This document shows positions 15,514 to 23,840 of a stretch of DNA of 36,193 bases, one piece after another (positions within the stretch are counted from its first letter, which is position 1; every line of letters starts with the position of its first letter). The notes under the pieces are model-generated. The model had not been told where the DNA came from. It was given only the letters and a program-made list of their open reading frames with translations, and made no database searches. Both the position numbers and the translations under genes were made by a program. The stretch is from Caryophanales bacterium UBA3668 (lineage in GTDB: Bacteria > Bacillota_I > Bacilli_A > RFN20 > CAG-826). The DNA is taken from positions 1 through 36,193 of the forward strand of contig DFJP01000085.1 in assembly GCA_002373085.1 (NCBI GenBank), written 5' to 3'.

Positions 15514-16281
15514 ATGAAAAAGATTCAAGTTTTAAACGACTTAACTTATAGTGCAGCAAATAGTTCTGAAGATCTATATTTTGAAGTTGCCTCTAACAAA
15601 GTTTTATATATTTATTTAAAGGATATAGAAGAAGTTAGTAACATCCATTTTGAAGTTGGAGATAACTCAAATATTCAAATTTCAGTATTTGCTAGAAAAT
15701 CTATTAAAAACGAAAATTTGACCGCAAATGTTGGAGAAAATTCTCGAATTGCAGTCTATTATGCAGATTTTGCTGTTGAGAAAAACATTCTTAACGCCAC
15801 AATTAACTTAAATAAAAATAACGCTGATTGTGAATGGCACTTAGCAAGTTTAGCATCTAGTAACGATGATAAAGAAATTGCAGTTTCTATTTACCACAAT
15901 CACCCAAATACTCACGGAAGAATTGATAATTATGGAGTGTGTAAAGATAGCTCCAAATTACTATTCGCTGGTGTTTCCCATATCATAAAAGGATCACACC
16001 AATCCACCTCACATCAAAACGCTAAGATTGTCGTCTTCGATGATGGTTGTAAAGCAATCGCTAGACCAATCTTAAAAATCGATGAAAATGACATTGAAGC
16101 TAGCCACGCAGCAGTGGTTGGAAAAATCAATGATGACCACATCTTCTATTTAACCTCTAGAGGACTAACAGTAGAAGAGTCAAAATTACTCATTACTCTC
16201 GGCTATCTTAAACCAATTGCAAAAGGCTTTAATGAAGAAACCGCTAATGAGATTTATCAATTAATTGAAGGAAGGCTTTAA
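15514..16281 (+). CDS. sufD: Short SufD-like Fe-S scaffold protein
   Basis: 255 residues, against roughly 400-440 for standard SufD. The beta-helix core and C-terminal helix are present: NHPNTHGRIDNYGVCKDSSK, GSHQSTSHQNAK, RPILKIDENDIEASHAA and FYLTSRGLTVEESKLLITLG match the SufBD family. The N-terminal helical domain of classical SufD is missing. There is no frameshift or upstream in-frame sequence to supply it, because sufC ends two bases before the ATG. It probably partners SufB and SufC as a minimal SufD. A weak SD means translation may be coupled to sufC. Confidence 0.85.
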   Translation: MKKIQVLNDLTYSAANSSEDLYFEVASNKVLYIYLKDIEEVSNIHFEVGDNSNIQISVFARKSIKNENLTANVGENSRIAVYYADFAVEKNILNATINLNKNNADCEWHLASLASSNDDKEIAVSIYHNHPNTHGRIDNYGVCKDSSKLLFAGVSHIIKGSHQSTSHQNAKIVVFDDGCKAIARPILKIDENDIEASHAAVVGKINDDHIFYLTSRGLTVEESKLLITLGYLKPIAKGFNEETANEIYQLIEGRL

Positions 16282-16282
16282 T

Positions 16283-17515
16283 ATGTACGACATCAAAAAA
16301 GTACGTGCTGATTTCCCTATGCTTAACGGCAAAACTATGCAAGGTAAACCACTTGTCTTTTTAGATAATGCTTCAACTACTTTTAAACCTTATTCAGTTA
16401 TTAAAGCAATTGATGAGTATTATTTAGAAAAGAACTCTAATTCGCATCGTGGAGATTATGATCTTTGCTACGATATGGATGTTGAAATCCAAAAAACAAG
16501 AGAAACCATCGCTAAATTTATTAATTCTGAGCCAAACGAAGTAGTTTTTACTTCTGGAGATACCGAAGCACTTAACTTAGTAGCCTATGGCTATGCATTA
16601 GAATACTTAAAACTAGGAGATAAAATCCTTATTAGTGAAGTAGAACACGCTTCTAACGTTCTTCCTTGGTATAGGATTTCTCAACTTACTGGCGCAGAAG
16701 TATGTTTTGTGGATATAGTTGACCGCCGAGTAACAGTTGATTCTATTAATAAAGCATTTAAGGAAAATAAGAACATTAAATTAGTTGCTTTAGCGCATGT
16801 CGGAAATGTCTTAGGATATATGATTAACGCGAAAGAAATCGCCTCAATTTGCCATAAGAACGGCGCTCTTTTGGTTTTAGATGGTGCTCAATCAGTCCCT
16901 CATATGCCTGTTGATTTTAAAGATTTAGACGCTGACTTTTTAACGTTCTCAGCCCACAAGATGTGTGGACCTACTGGTATTGGCTGCTTAATTGGCAAAT
17001 ATGAATTACTTCAAAAGATGGCAACCTTCCATACAGGTGGAGGAATGAATGTTAAGTTTAATAAATCTGGAGAAGTTATTCCTTTAGACGCACCTGCTAA
17101 ATTTGAAGCTGGTACATTAAACTTATCCGCAATCATGGGATTTAGAGAAGCAGTTAATTATTTAACTGAACTCGGAATGGATAACATTCGTAAGCATGAT
17201 GAAGGATTATTTAAATACGCAATTTCTAAATTAGAAGGCCACGATAACATTGTTGTGTACAACAAAGATTCAAATAGTGGTATTATAGCGTTTAACATCA
17301 AGGGAGTATTTGCCCAAGATGAAGCAACATTACTCAATTCTAAAGGCATTGCAGTAAGAAGTGGACAACACTGCGCGAAGATGATTGATAACACAATTGG
17401 AGATATTGCGACAGTAAGAATGTCGACATATCTATATACTTCTAAAGAAGAAATTGATATATTTGTAGAAAATTTAATTAACGGAGGAGATATTTTAGAT
17501 GCCTATTTCAATTAA
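16283..17515 (+). CDS. sufS: Cysteine desulfurase SufS
   Basis: 410 residues. PLP lysine K226 in FSAHKMCGPTG, catalytic Cys C364 in RSGQHCAK, and FEAGTLN and HASNVLPW are SufS hallmarks. It removes sulfur from cysteine and passes it to SufU. The ATG at 16283 follows GAAGGAAGG at a correct distance; an in-frame TTG at 16265 lies inside sufD and is not preferred. The end overlaps the sufU start by 17 bases, so the two partners are translationally linked. Confidence 0.95.
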   Translation: MYDIKKVRADFPMLNGKTMQGKPLVFLDNASTTFKPYSVIKAIDEYYLEKNSNSHRGDYDLCYDMDVEIQKTRETIAKFINSEPNEVVFTSGDTEALNLVAYGYALEYLKLGDKILISEVEHASNVLPWYRISQLTGAEVCFVDIVDRRVTVDSINKAFKENKNIKLVALAHVGNVLGYMINAKEIASICHKNGALLVLDGAQSVPHMPVDFKDLDADFLTFSAHKMCGPTGIGCLIGKYELLQKMATFHTGGGMNVKFNKSGEVIPLDAPAKFEAGTLNLSAIMGFREAVNYLTELGMDNIRKHDEGLFKYAISKLEGHDNIVVYNKDSNSGIIAFNIKGVFAQDEATLLNSKGIAVRSGQHCAKMIDNTIGDIATVRMSTYLYTSKEEIDIFVENLINGGDILDAYFN

Positions 17516-17930
17516 CAACGAGATGATGAGAGCGATTATTATGGATCACTCCGCTAACCCAACAAATAAACACACTCCTACTGGAGAAGGATATGAAAAA
17601 GAACATATGCATTCTGATAACTGCATTGATGATTTAGATATTTATCTAAAAGTTGTTGATGGAAAAGTTGTTGATGCATGTTTTGAAGGTGTTGCCTGCA
17701 CAATTTCTTTAAGTAGCACTGATATTATGTGTGACTTAATGAAAGGCAAAACTATAGAAGAAGCTCGCTACATGATTGAACAATACAATCACATGATGCA
17801 TGAAGAACCGTTTGATGATGAAGTGCTTGATGAAGCAATTGTTTTTGTTAATACAAGTAAGCAAGCTGCAAGAATTAGATGCGCAACTATTGGCTGGAAC
17901 GCTGCTAGTTCAATCTTAAAGGACAAATAA
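17499..17930 (+). CDS. sufU: SufU sulfur-transfer protein
   Basis: 143 residues. C42 with D44 (NCIDD), C67 (GVACTIS) and C128 (RIRCATIGW) are the zinc ligands known from Bacillus SufU, and the SufU-specific insertion before the third Cys is present (residues about 84-115). It accepts persulfide from SufS by ligand exchange at zinc. GGAGGAG within the end of sufS is its SD. Confidence 0.93.
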   Translation: MPISINNEMMRAIIMDHSANPTNKHTPTGEGYEKEHMHSDNCIDDLDIYLKVVDGKVVDACFEGVACTISLSSTDIMCDLMKGKTIEEARYMIEQYNHMMHEEPFDDEVLDEAIVFVNTSKQAARIRCATIGWNAASSILKDK

Positions 17931-17933
17931 TTT

Positions 17934-19337
17934 ATGGCACCAGAAGACGTTAAATTCCAAGAAGATTTAAATAAATACGGATTTAAAAACGAAGATGTTT
18001 CTATTGCTAGCACTGGTGTTGGCTTAACTGAAGAAACTGTCCGTATGATTTCAAAATACAAAAACGAACCAGATTGGATGCTTGAATTCCGTTTAAAGGC
18101 ACTTAAAATCTTTAAGCAACTACCAATGCCTGAATATGGTCCAGATCTTTCTGATATGGATTTTGATACATATACTTACTTCACAAGAGTTGCTAATGGA
18201 GAGGTTAAAAACTGGGATGATGTTCCAGAGACAATCAAGAACACATTCTCACGTTTAGGCATCCCAGAAGCAGAACAAAAATTCCTTAGTGGTGTGACTA
18301 CTCAATATGAATCAGAAGTGGTCTATCACAATATGCTTAAAGAAGTAGAAGAAAAGGGAGTTATCTTCCTTTCATCCGATATGGGATTAAGACTATACCC
18401 AGATTTATTTAAGAAGTATTTTGCTACTGTTGTCCCAATTGGTGACAATAAGTTTGCAGCCTTAAATAGTGCAGTTTGGTCAGGTGGATCTTTTATCTAT
18501 GTTCCTAAAGGCGTTCACCTAGAAAAACCACTCCAATCTTATTTCAGAATTAATAATGAAAAGACTGGTCAATTTGAACGTACTTTAATCATTGTTGATG
18601 AAGGTGCAGATATCCATTATGTTGAAGGATGTACTGCTCCAACTTATCAAAAAGAATCACTCCATTCAGGAGTAGTTGAAATTGTTGTTTTACCTGGTGG
18701 AAAGTGCCGTTACTCAACTGTGCAAAACTGGTCCACAAATATTATAAATTTAGTAACTCAACGCGCGGTTTGCTATGAAAATGCACAAATGGAGTGGATT
18801 GATGGCAACATCGGAGCAGCTAAAAATATGAAGTATCCAGCAGTCATCTTAAAAGGTCGCGGCGCGAAGGGAACTTGTATCTCGATTGCGGTTGCTGGAA
18901 AGGGTCAATATCAGGATGCCGGATCACGTATGATTCATGAAGCAGATGATACAACAAGCACCATCATTTCTAAATCAATTGTTAAGGGTGGTGGCGTTGC
19001 TAATTATCGAGGAACTGTAAGACATAGACCAGGTGCAAAAAACTGCCGTTCACACGTTGAATGCGACACTTTAATTTTGGATCACGAATCTAAGAGTGAC
19101 ACCATTCCAAATAACGATGTTGGAAATAATACTTCTTATATTGAACATGAAGCGACTGTCAGTAAAATCAGTGAAGAACAACTCTTCTATTTGATGAGTC
19201 GTGGTATATCAGAAAAAGATGCAACCCAAATGATTATTATGGGATTTATCGAACCATTCTCCAGAGAATTACCAATGGAGTATGCAGTCGAACTCAATAA
19301 TTTAATCAAGATGGATATGGAAGGTAGTGTAGGATAG
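17934..19337 (+). CDS. sufB: Fe-S scaffold protein SufB
   Basis: 467 residues, full length. Recognisable segments are [45 protein letters not shown] and [20 protein letters not shown], the last containing the conserved His-Glu region near the C-terminus. It forms the scaffold with SufD and SufC. The start has AAAGGA upstream and sits three bases after sufU. Together with sufCDSU it makes a complete SUF system of Firmicutes type with sufD shortened. mnmG starts two bases after its stop. Confidence 0.96.
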   Translation: MAPEDVKFQEDLNKYGFKNEDVSIASTGVGLTEETVRMISKYKNEPDWMLEFRLKALKIFKQLPMPEYGPDLSDMDFDTYTYFTRVANGEVKNWDDVPETIKNTFSRLGIPEAEQKFLSGVTTQYESEVVYHNMLKEVEEKGVIFLSSDMGLRLYPDLFKKYFATVVPIGDNKFAALNSAVWSGGSFIYVPKGVHLEKPLQSYFRINNEKTGQFERTLIIVDEGADIHYVEGCTAPTYQKESLHSGVVEIVVLPGGKCRYSTVQNWSTNIINLVTQRAVCYENAQMEWIDGNIGAAKNMKYPAVILKGRGAKGTCISIAVAGKGQYQDAGSRMIHEADDTTSTIISKSIVKGGGVANYRGTVRHRPGAKNCRSHVECDTLILDHESKSDTIPNNDVGNNTSYIEHEATVSKISEEQLFYLMSRGISEKDATQMIIMGFIEPFSRELPMEYAVELNNLIKMDMEGSVG

Positions 19338-19339
19338 AA

Positions 19340-21217
19340 ATGGACTATCAAGTTATTGTTGTAGGAGGAGGACATGCCGGCTTGGAAGCCGCTTTTAGTA
19401 GTGCTCATATGGGCATGAAAACATTATTAATCTCCTTAAACATTAAAATGATGGGAAATATGCCTTGTAATCCATCAATTGGAGGAAGCGCGAAAGGTAT
19501 TGTTGTTAGAGAAATCGATGCTTTAGGTGGCATGATGGGTCTAGCAGCAGACCATCATTATTTACAAATGAAGATGCTTAATACTGGTAAAGGCCCAGGA
19601 GTTCAATGCTTAAGAGCTCAACAAGATAAGCTTGAATATCCTCACTATTTACAAGAATTAGCATTTAAAACTAAAAATTTAACTGTTAAAGAAGGACATG
19701 TTACTGGATTACTTCATGATGACAATAAAGTAACAGGTGTTATCTTAGAAAATGGAGAAAGCTTCACTAGTGAAGCGGTTATCCTTTCTACTGGTACATA
19801 TATGGAGAGTTATATCTTTAGAGGACATAACAAAACATCTGCTGGACCAGATGGACAACTTCCTTCTATTGGATTATCTCAATGTTTAAGAGATATGGGA
19901 GTAGAAACCTATAGACTTAAAACAGGCACTCCTCCAAGAATCAAAAGAGATTCAATTGATTTCTCTAAAGCACAAGTGGAACCTGGTACCCCAGGTCATT
20001 TAGCGTTCTCTTTCATGACAAAGGAATTTATTCCTTTAGAAGAACAAGAACTCTGCTATCTTATTTATACAAATAAAACTACTCACGATATCATTCGTGA
20101 GCATTTAGACGAAACAGCATTATATTCTGGTAACATCGTTGGAGTTGGACCAAGGTATTGTCCATCTATCGAATCTAAGATTATGACTTTCAAAGACAAA
20201 GAAAGACATCAATTATTCTTAGAACCAGAAAGTAGATACACTGATTCCATTTATTTACAAGGATTCTCTACCTCTATGAGTGAAGAAGTCCAAGAATTAA
20301 TGGTGAGATCATTACCAGGATTTGAAAATGCAGTGTTCCTTAAATACGCATACGCGATTGAATACGATGCGATTAAGACTGAAGAATATAAACCAACTCT
20401 CGAATTAAAGAAGTGGCCAGGATTATATATCGCTGGACAGATTTGCGGTACTTCAGGATATGAAGAAGCAGCAGGCCTTGGTTTATTAGCAGGAATTAAT
20501 GCTTCCTTGAAGATTCAAGGAAAAGAACCTCTCATCTTAAGAAGAGACCAATCTTATATTGGAGTTATGATTGATGACTTAGTGACCAAAGGCACTGAAG
20601 AACCATATCGACTTCTTTCTTCAAGAGCGGAATATCGTTTATTGCTTCGTCACGATAACGCAGATTTGCGATTAACAGAGATTGGTAGAAAAATTGGTCT
20701 TATTGATGACGAGAGATATGAGTACTTCCAAAATAAAAAGAAAAACATTGAAGAAGTAACAAAAATCTTAGAATCTACATATTTAGGAAAACGCCCAGAA
20801 ATTGAAAAATACGTGGTTTCTTTAGGGTTTAATGAACTAAAAGGTGGCATATTAGCATCTGAACTTTTAAAACGTCCAGGAGTGAAATACACTGAGATTA
20901 GCAAGTTTATTCCTGAACTCTCAAAATATGATTTAGATGAACAAACTATTGAAGAGATTGAAATCATTGAAAAATATGAAGGCTATATTGTTAAACAAAA
21001 AAGGGATATGATGAATTCCATTAAACTTGAAGAACTCAAAATCCCTAGCGATGTAGATTATTCTAATATGAATGGACTTCGTTTAGAAGCTCGTGAAAAA
21101 TTAAATAAAGTAAGACCACTTACTGTTGGACAAGCTTCTCGAGTTAGTGGAGTTAATCCAAGTGACGTCAGCATGTTAATATTAAATATTAAAAAGATTC
21201 TTAATAACCATGAATAA
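19340..21217 (+). CDS. mnmG: tRNA uridine-5-carboxymethylaminomethyl modification enzyme MnmG
   Basis: 625 residues, standard length. FAD-binding VVGGGHAGLEAAFSSAHMG starts at residue 6; CNPSIGGSAKGIVVREIDALGG and CGTSGYEEAAGLGLLAGINA are diagnostic. With MnmE it modifies the wobble uridine of several tRNAs using FAD, NADH and folate. It follows sufB by two bases, an uncommon partner, and overlaps rsmG by eight bases, the common partner. No promoter is evident in between, so expression is likely driven by the suf promoter. Confidence 0.96.
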   Translation: MDYQVIVVGGGHAGLEAAFSSAHMGMKTLLISLNIKMMGNMPCNPSIGGSAKGIVVREIDALGGMMGLAADHHYLQMKMLNTGKGPGVQCLRAQQDKLEYPHYLQELAFKTKNLTVKEGHVTGLLHDDNKVTGVILENGESFTSEAVILSTGTYMESYIFRGHNKTSAGPDGQLPSIGLSQCLRDMGVETYRLKTGTPPRIKRDSIDFSKAQVEPGTPGHLAFSFMTKEFIPLEEQELCYLIYTNKTTHDIIREHLDETALYSGNIVGVGPRYCPSIESKIMTFKDKERHQLFLEPESRYTDSIYLQGFSTSMSEEVQELMVRSLPGFENAVFLKYAYAIEYDAIKTEEYKPTLELKKWPGLYIAGQICGTSGYEEAAGLGLLAGINASLKIQGKEPLILRRDQSYIGVMIDDLVTKGTEEPYRLLSSRAEYRLLLRHDNADLRLTEIGRKIGLIDDERYEYFQNKKKNIEEVTKILESTYLGKRPEIEKYVVSLGFNELKGGILASELLKRPGVKYTEISKFIPELSKYDLDEQTIEEIEIIEKYEGYIVKQKRDMMNSIKLEELKIPSDVDYSNMNGLRLEAREKLNKVRPLTVGQASRVSGVNPSDVSMLILNIKKILNNHE

Positions 21218-21902
21218 AGAAAACTTAAGACTAAAGCTTGAAGCCTTTGGAGTTTCTAATAAGTTAGAAGAACTCGAAGAACTTCAAAAAGACACTTTAG
21301 CCACCAACGAAAAATTTAATCTCACTGCGATTAAAGATGAGGAGAAGTTTAGAGAATTAATGATTCTTGATAGCTTATATCCTTTATCTCTAGTCGATTT
21401 TTCTAATAAAAAGATTATTGATGTTGGTACAGGAGCAGGCTATCCAGGCCTCCCTTTAGCGATATGTTCTACTGGTAAATTTACCTTATTAGATTCCACT
21501 AAAAAGAAAGTTGATCATATCAACGAATATGTAAAAACAAGGGGTTTCTTGAATGTTTCTGCTATAAACGCTAGAGCGGAAGAATACGCTAGAAGTCATA
21601 GAGAAAGTTATGATATTGCCATTGCTAGAGCGGTCGCTTCTTTAAATGTTTTATTAGAACTTTGTCTTCCACTAGTGAAAGTTGATGGCTACTTTATCGC
21701 TATGAAAGGCGCTAAAGGATTTGAAGAAATCGAAGAAGCTAAAAACGCATTAAAAGAATTAGATTCTGAAATCGTTGAAATTATGGAAGTTAATCTCCCG
21801 GAAAGTGGAGAGAAAAGAATTCTAATTCTTATCCAAAAGAAAAAGAAAACAAAATCTCGTTATCCACGAGAATATAAAGATATTTCAAATAAACCTCTTT
21901 AA
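21210..21902 (+). CDS. rsmG: 16S rRNA (guanine-527 N7)-methyltransferase RsmG
   Basis: 230 residues. The SAM-binding motif IIDVGTGAGYPGLPLAI and the following FTLLDSTKKKVDHI are typical, and the N-terminus has NEKFNLTAIKD, the family's substrate-facing segment. The start overlaps the mnmG stop. The C-terminal tail KKKKTKSRYPR is basic. It ends the suf-mnmG-rsmG transcription unit, about 30 bases before an FMN riboswitch with its own probable -10. Confidence 0.93.
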   Translation: MNKENLRLKLEAFGVSNKLEELEELQKDTLATNEKFNLTAIKDEEKFRELMILDSLYPLSLVDFSNKKIIDVGTGAGYPGLPLAICSTGKFTLLDSTKKKVDHINEYVKTRGFLNVSAINARAEEYARSHRESYDIAIARAVASLNVLLELCLPLVKVDGYFIAMKGAKGFEEIEEAKNALKELDSEIVEIMEVNLPESGEKRILILIQKKKKTKSRYPREYKDISNKPL

Positions 21903-21920
21903 TTATTTCAAAGAAATATA

Positions 21921-21926
21921 TACAAT
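21921..21926 (+). promoter_or_regulatory. Probable -10 box for the riboswitch transcript
   Basis: TACAAT at 21921-21926 would start transcription near 21933, exactly at the 5' strand of riboswitch helix P1. The -35 (TTTAAT, 21898-21903) is poor. Confidence 0.4.
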
Positions 21927-21931
21927 AAAGA

Positions 21932-22039
21932 TACTTCAGGGCAGCGAATTAACGCGACCGGCGGTAAACCCCGCGAGCACAGTAGTGCAGGAACTTGTGA
22001 AATTCAAGTGGCGACAGTAAAGTCTGGATGAAAGAAGTT
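21932..22039 (+). ncRNA. FMN riboswitch aptamer (RFN element)
   Basis: The conserved RFN landmarks occur in order: CTTCAGGGCAG, GCGACCGGCGGTAAACC, CCGCGAGC, GCGACAGTAAAGTCTGGATG and closing GAAG. P1 pairs ACTTC (21933-21937) with GAAGT (22034-22038). The aptamer binds flavin mononucleotide and controls the downstream riboflavin transporter gene, so high FMN should turn it off. Confidence 0.95.
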
Positions 22040-22060
22040 ACAACAACTTTTTTACTTATT

Positions 22061-22089
22061 ATAGCCCCTGAAGTAGAGGGCTATTTTTT
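22061..22089 (+). terminator. Riboswitch-controlled terminator that also holds the Shine-Dalgarno
   Basis: ATAGCCC (22061-22067) pairs with GGGCTAT (22078-22084), followed by five T that run straight into the ATG at 22090. The only SD-like sequence (AGAGGG, 22075-22080) lies in the loop and right arm. CCCTGAAGTA (22066-22075) is the exact complement of TACTTCAGGG (21932-21941), the 5' P1 strand of the aptamer, giving a clear antiterminator when FMN is absent. Confidence 0.8.
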
Positions 22090-22854
22090 ATGAATTCTGA
22101 TGAATTAAAAAACTTTATGGGGTGGTTCAAATGGGTAATGATGGGATTATTAATCCTCATCGTTATTGGTTTATTCATCCTTTCTTATTTCAACTATAAG
22201 AAGAAAAAGATTAATCCAGTTAAGTTTATTACTGTGACTGGTATATTTGGAGCTTTAGCGGTCATTTTATATGTCGTAATTCCAGATTTTGGTTTAGGTT
22301 TTACACCTCCATGGCTCAAAGTCCATTTAGATGAAATTCCAATGTTTTTAGCGGGATACATGTATGGACCAATTGCTGCCTTAATGGTGGACTTAATTAA
22401 GACATTAGTAAAAATACCAATGTCATCTACTGCCTGTGTTGGAGAAATTGGAGACTTTATTTTCTCCTTAGTCTTTGTTTTACCAGCAGTGCTTATCTAT
22501 GAAAGAAAGAGAAAACTATCTTCCGTTTTTATCGGATTTGGAGTTTCTACAGTCGCTCAAATCATCTTCGCGATGTTAACGAATGTCTACTTTATGATTC
22601 CGTTCTATTCCATGCTTTATGGTTTACCTGAATCAGTGCTTGAAGGAATGTGCACGAAGATTATTCCAACTGTTCAAGGCGAAAACTGGAAATGGTTATA
22701 CGCTTCAATTATGGTCGCTCCAATGAACGCGATAAAAGATTCGATTGTTATCGTGGTGGTCTTACTTCTCTATAAGAGACTTCATATTCTTATTAATAGA
22801 ATTGGTTCTCAGACTGTTAAGCAAGAACCAAAAGAAGAAGTAACTAACGAATAA
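22090..22854 (+). CDS. ribU: Riboflavin ECF transporter S component (RibU-like)
   Basis: 254 residues, six to seven transmembrane helices. The segment FTPPWLKVHLDEIPMFLAGYMYGP followed by AALMVDLIKTLVK matches RibU, where the conserved aspartate region lies by the substrate site. An additional N-terminal helix (about residues 12-32) precedes the usual start and is followed by KKKKINPVKF. With the EcfA/A'/T module encoded elsewhere it would import riboflavin. The FMN riboswitch directly upstream makes the substrate assignment firm. The start codon abuts the terminator T run. Confidence 0.92.
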   Translation: MNSDELKNFMGWFKWVMMGLLILIVIGLFILSYFNYKKKKINPVKFITVTGIFGALAVILYVVIPDFGLGFTPPWLKVHLDEIPMFLAGYMYGPIAALMVDLIKTLVKIPMSSTACVGEIGDFIFSLVFVLPAVLIYERKRKLSSVFIGFGVSTVAQIIFAMLTNVYFMIPFYSMLYGLPESVLEGMCTKIIPTVQGENWKWLYASIMVAPMNAIKDSIVIVVVLLLYKRLHILINRIGSQTVKQEPKEEVTNE

Positions 22855-22866
22855 AAAAGAGCACAA

Positions 22867-22899
22867 AAAAACCGGGTGAATAATCATGATCCGGTTTTT
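22867..22899. terminator. Bidirectional terminator between ribU and the ferredoxin gene
   Basis: AAAAACCGG (22867-22875) pairs perfectly with CCGGTTTTT (22891-22899). The loop is 15 bases and contains the self-complementary ATCATGAT. T or A runs lie on both sides, serving both converging genes. Confidence 0.8.
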
Positions 22900-22908
22900 C
22901 TTATATCA

Positions 22909-23088
22909 TTACTCTTCGACAGAGATTGCACCAACTGGGCAGACACTAACGGCTTCTTCTTCGCCTTCGCCAGTAACGACTTCTGCTAAACCGGAATCAC
23001 CGATTGTGAAGTCATCTGGGTATGTTCCTGCGCAACATCCGCAACCAATGCATAAGCTTTGATCGACTTTGACTCTTTTCTTAGCCAT
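22909..23088 (-). CDS. fdx: Small [4Fe-4S] ferredoxin
   Basis: 59 residues. C13-x2-C16-x2-C19 and C50-P (CIGCGCC and VCPVGAIS) supply the four ligands of one [4Fe-4S] cluster; C18 is an additional cysteine. The pattern is that of Bacillus-type single-cluster ferredoxins, trimmed. The acidic C-terminus (EEEAV, VEE) is usual for electron carriers. AGGAGGT stands seven bases before the ATG. It is transcribed alone and divergently from ispD. Its redox partner is not in the window. Confidence 0.92.
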   Translation of the reverse strand: MAKKRVKVDQSLCIGCGCCAGTYPDDFTIGDSGLAEVVTGEGEEEAVSVCPVGAISVEE

Positions 23089-23115
23089 CGATATTTACCT
23101 CCTGGGGTTGCTGTA

Positions 23116-23145
23116 ATTATACAATATAAATATCCGTTTTGCTAA
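23116..23145 (-). promoter_or_regulatory. Promoter of the ferredoxin gene
   Basis: On the minus strand, TTAGCA (23145-23140), an 18-base spacer and a perfect TATAAT (23121-23116). Its -35 overlaps the -35 of the divergent ispD promoter. Confidence 0.55.
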
Positions 23146-23167
23146 ACAATAATAAATTAAATACAAT
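23139..23167 (+). promoter_or_regulatory. Promoter of the ispD-like gene, predicted leaderless
   Basis: TTGCTA (23139-23144), 17 bases, TACAAT (23162-23167). Transcription near 23174 would leave about two bases before the ATG at 23176. Confidence 0.55.
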
Positions 23168-23175
23168 ATTAGGGT

Positions 23176-23835
23176 ATGAATATCGCACTTATCGTCTTCG
23201 CCGGAAAAGGAGTGAGAATGAACTCTCCTATCCCTAAACAATTCATTAAAATTCATAACAAAGATTTAGTCGTTTATACGATTGAAAAATTTGAAAAATG
23301 CGACTCAATTGATGAGATTATTTTAGTGACTCATAAAGACTATGTTGACTATGTCAAAGATATGGTTATTAAATACAATTTTAGTAAGGTTAGACACATC
23401 GTTGAAGGTGGAGAAACTAGACAAGACTCAGTGAGGCTTGGATTAGAAAGAACATCTTATTCAAAAGAGGATAAAATTCTCATCCATGATGGAGATCGTC
23501 CGCTTGTAGATTCCGTAATTATTAAAAATAACATCGACGCTTTAGATGAGTATGATGCGGTTAGCACTTTCATCTATCATAAAGACGCTTTAAGTGTTGT
23601 TTCTAATCTTGGAAGAGTAAAGAAACTTGGGGATTTAGATGTTGATATTCAAACCCCTCAATCTTTTAGATATGGGGTGATAAAAAAATATCATGAGATG
23701 AAAAAAGGCATTAAAGTATCTGATGATATTTCGTTATTAGAAAATGATTGCGATATTTGCTATATTTCCGGTAGTCCATTTAACTATAAAGTGACAACGG
23801 ATATTGATTTAGAAGTGATTAAAGGTATAATTTAA
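23176..23835 (+). CDS. ispD: IspD/TarI-type cytidylyltransferase
   Basis: 219 residues. The nucleotide-binding AGKGVRM (9-15) with PKQF (20-23), EGGETRQDSVRLGL, HDGDRPL (104-110) and a C-terminal VTTDIDLE are conserved in the family. IspD makes CDP-methylerythritol in the MEP isoprenoid route; TarI makes CDP-ribitol for teichoic acid. IspD usually has HDAARP and TarI HD.VRP, so HDGDRP does not settle the choice. No tar or isp neighbour helps. There is no SD; the promoter geometry points to translation from a leaderless mRNA. Confidence 0.8.
   Translation: MNIALIVFAGKGVRMNSPIPKQFIKIHNKDLVVYTIEKFEKCDSIDEIILVTHKDYVDYVKDMVIKYNFSKVRHIVEGGETRQDSVRLGLERTSYSKEDKILIHDGDRPLVDSVIIKNNIDALDEYDAVSTFIYHKDALSVVSNLGRVKKLGDLDVDIQTPQSFRYGVIKKYHEMKKGIKVSDDISLLENDCDICYISGSPFNYKVTTDIDLEVIKGII
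23804..23831 (+). promoter_or_regulatory. Promoter inside the end of ispD, predicted leaderless
   Basis: TTGATT (23804-23809), 16 bases, perfect TATAAT (23826-23831). It lies in the last codons of ispD and would start transcription around 23838, three bases before the next ATG. Confidence 0.55.
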
Positions 23836-23840
23836 GACCT

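Noticed and set aside
16265..16282. TTG start for sufS
   Set aside because: It lies in the sufD end with no SD; ATG at 16283 has GAAGGAAGG and matches the family N-terminus.
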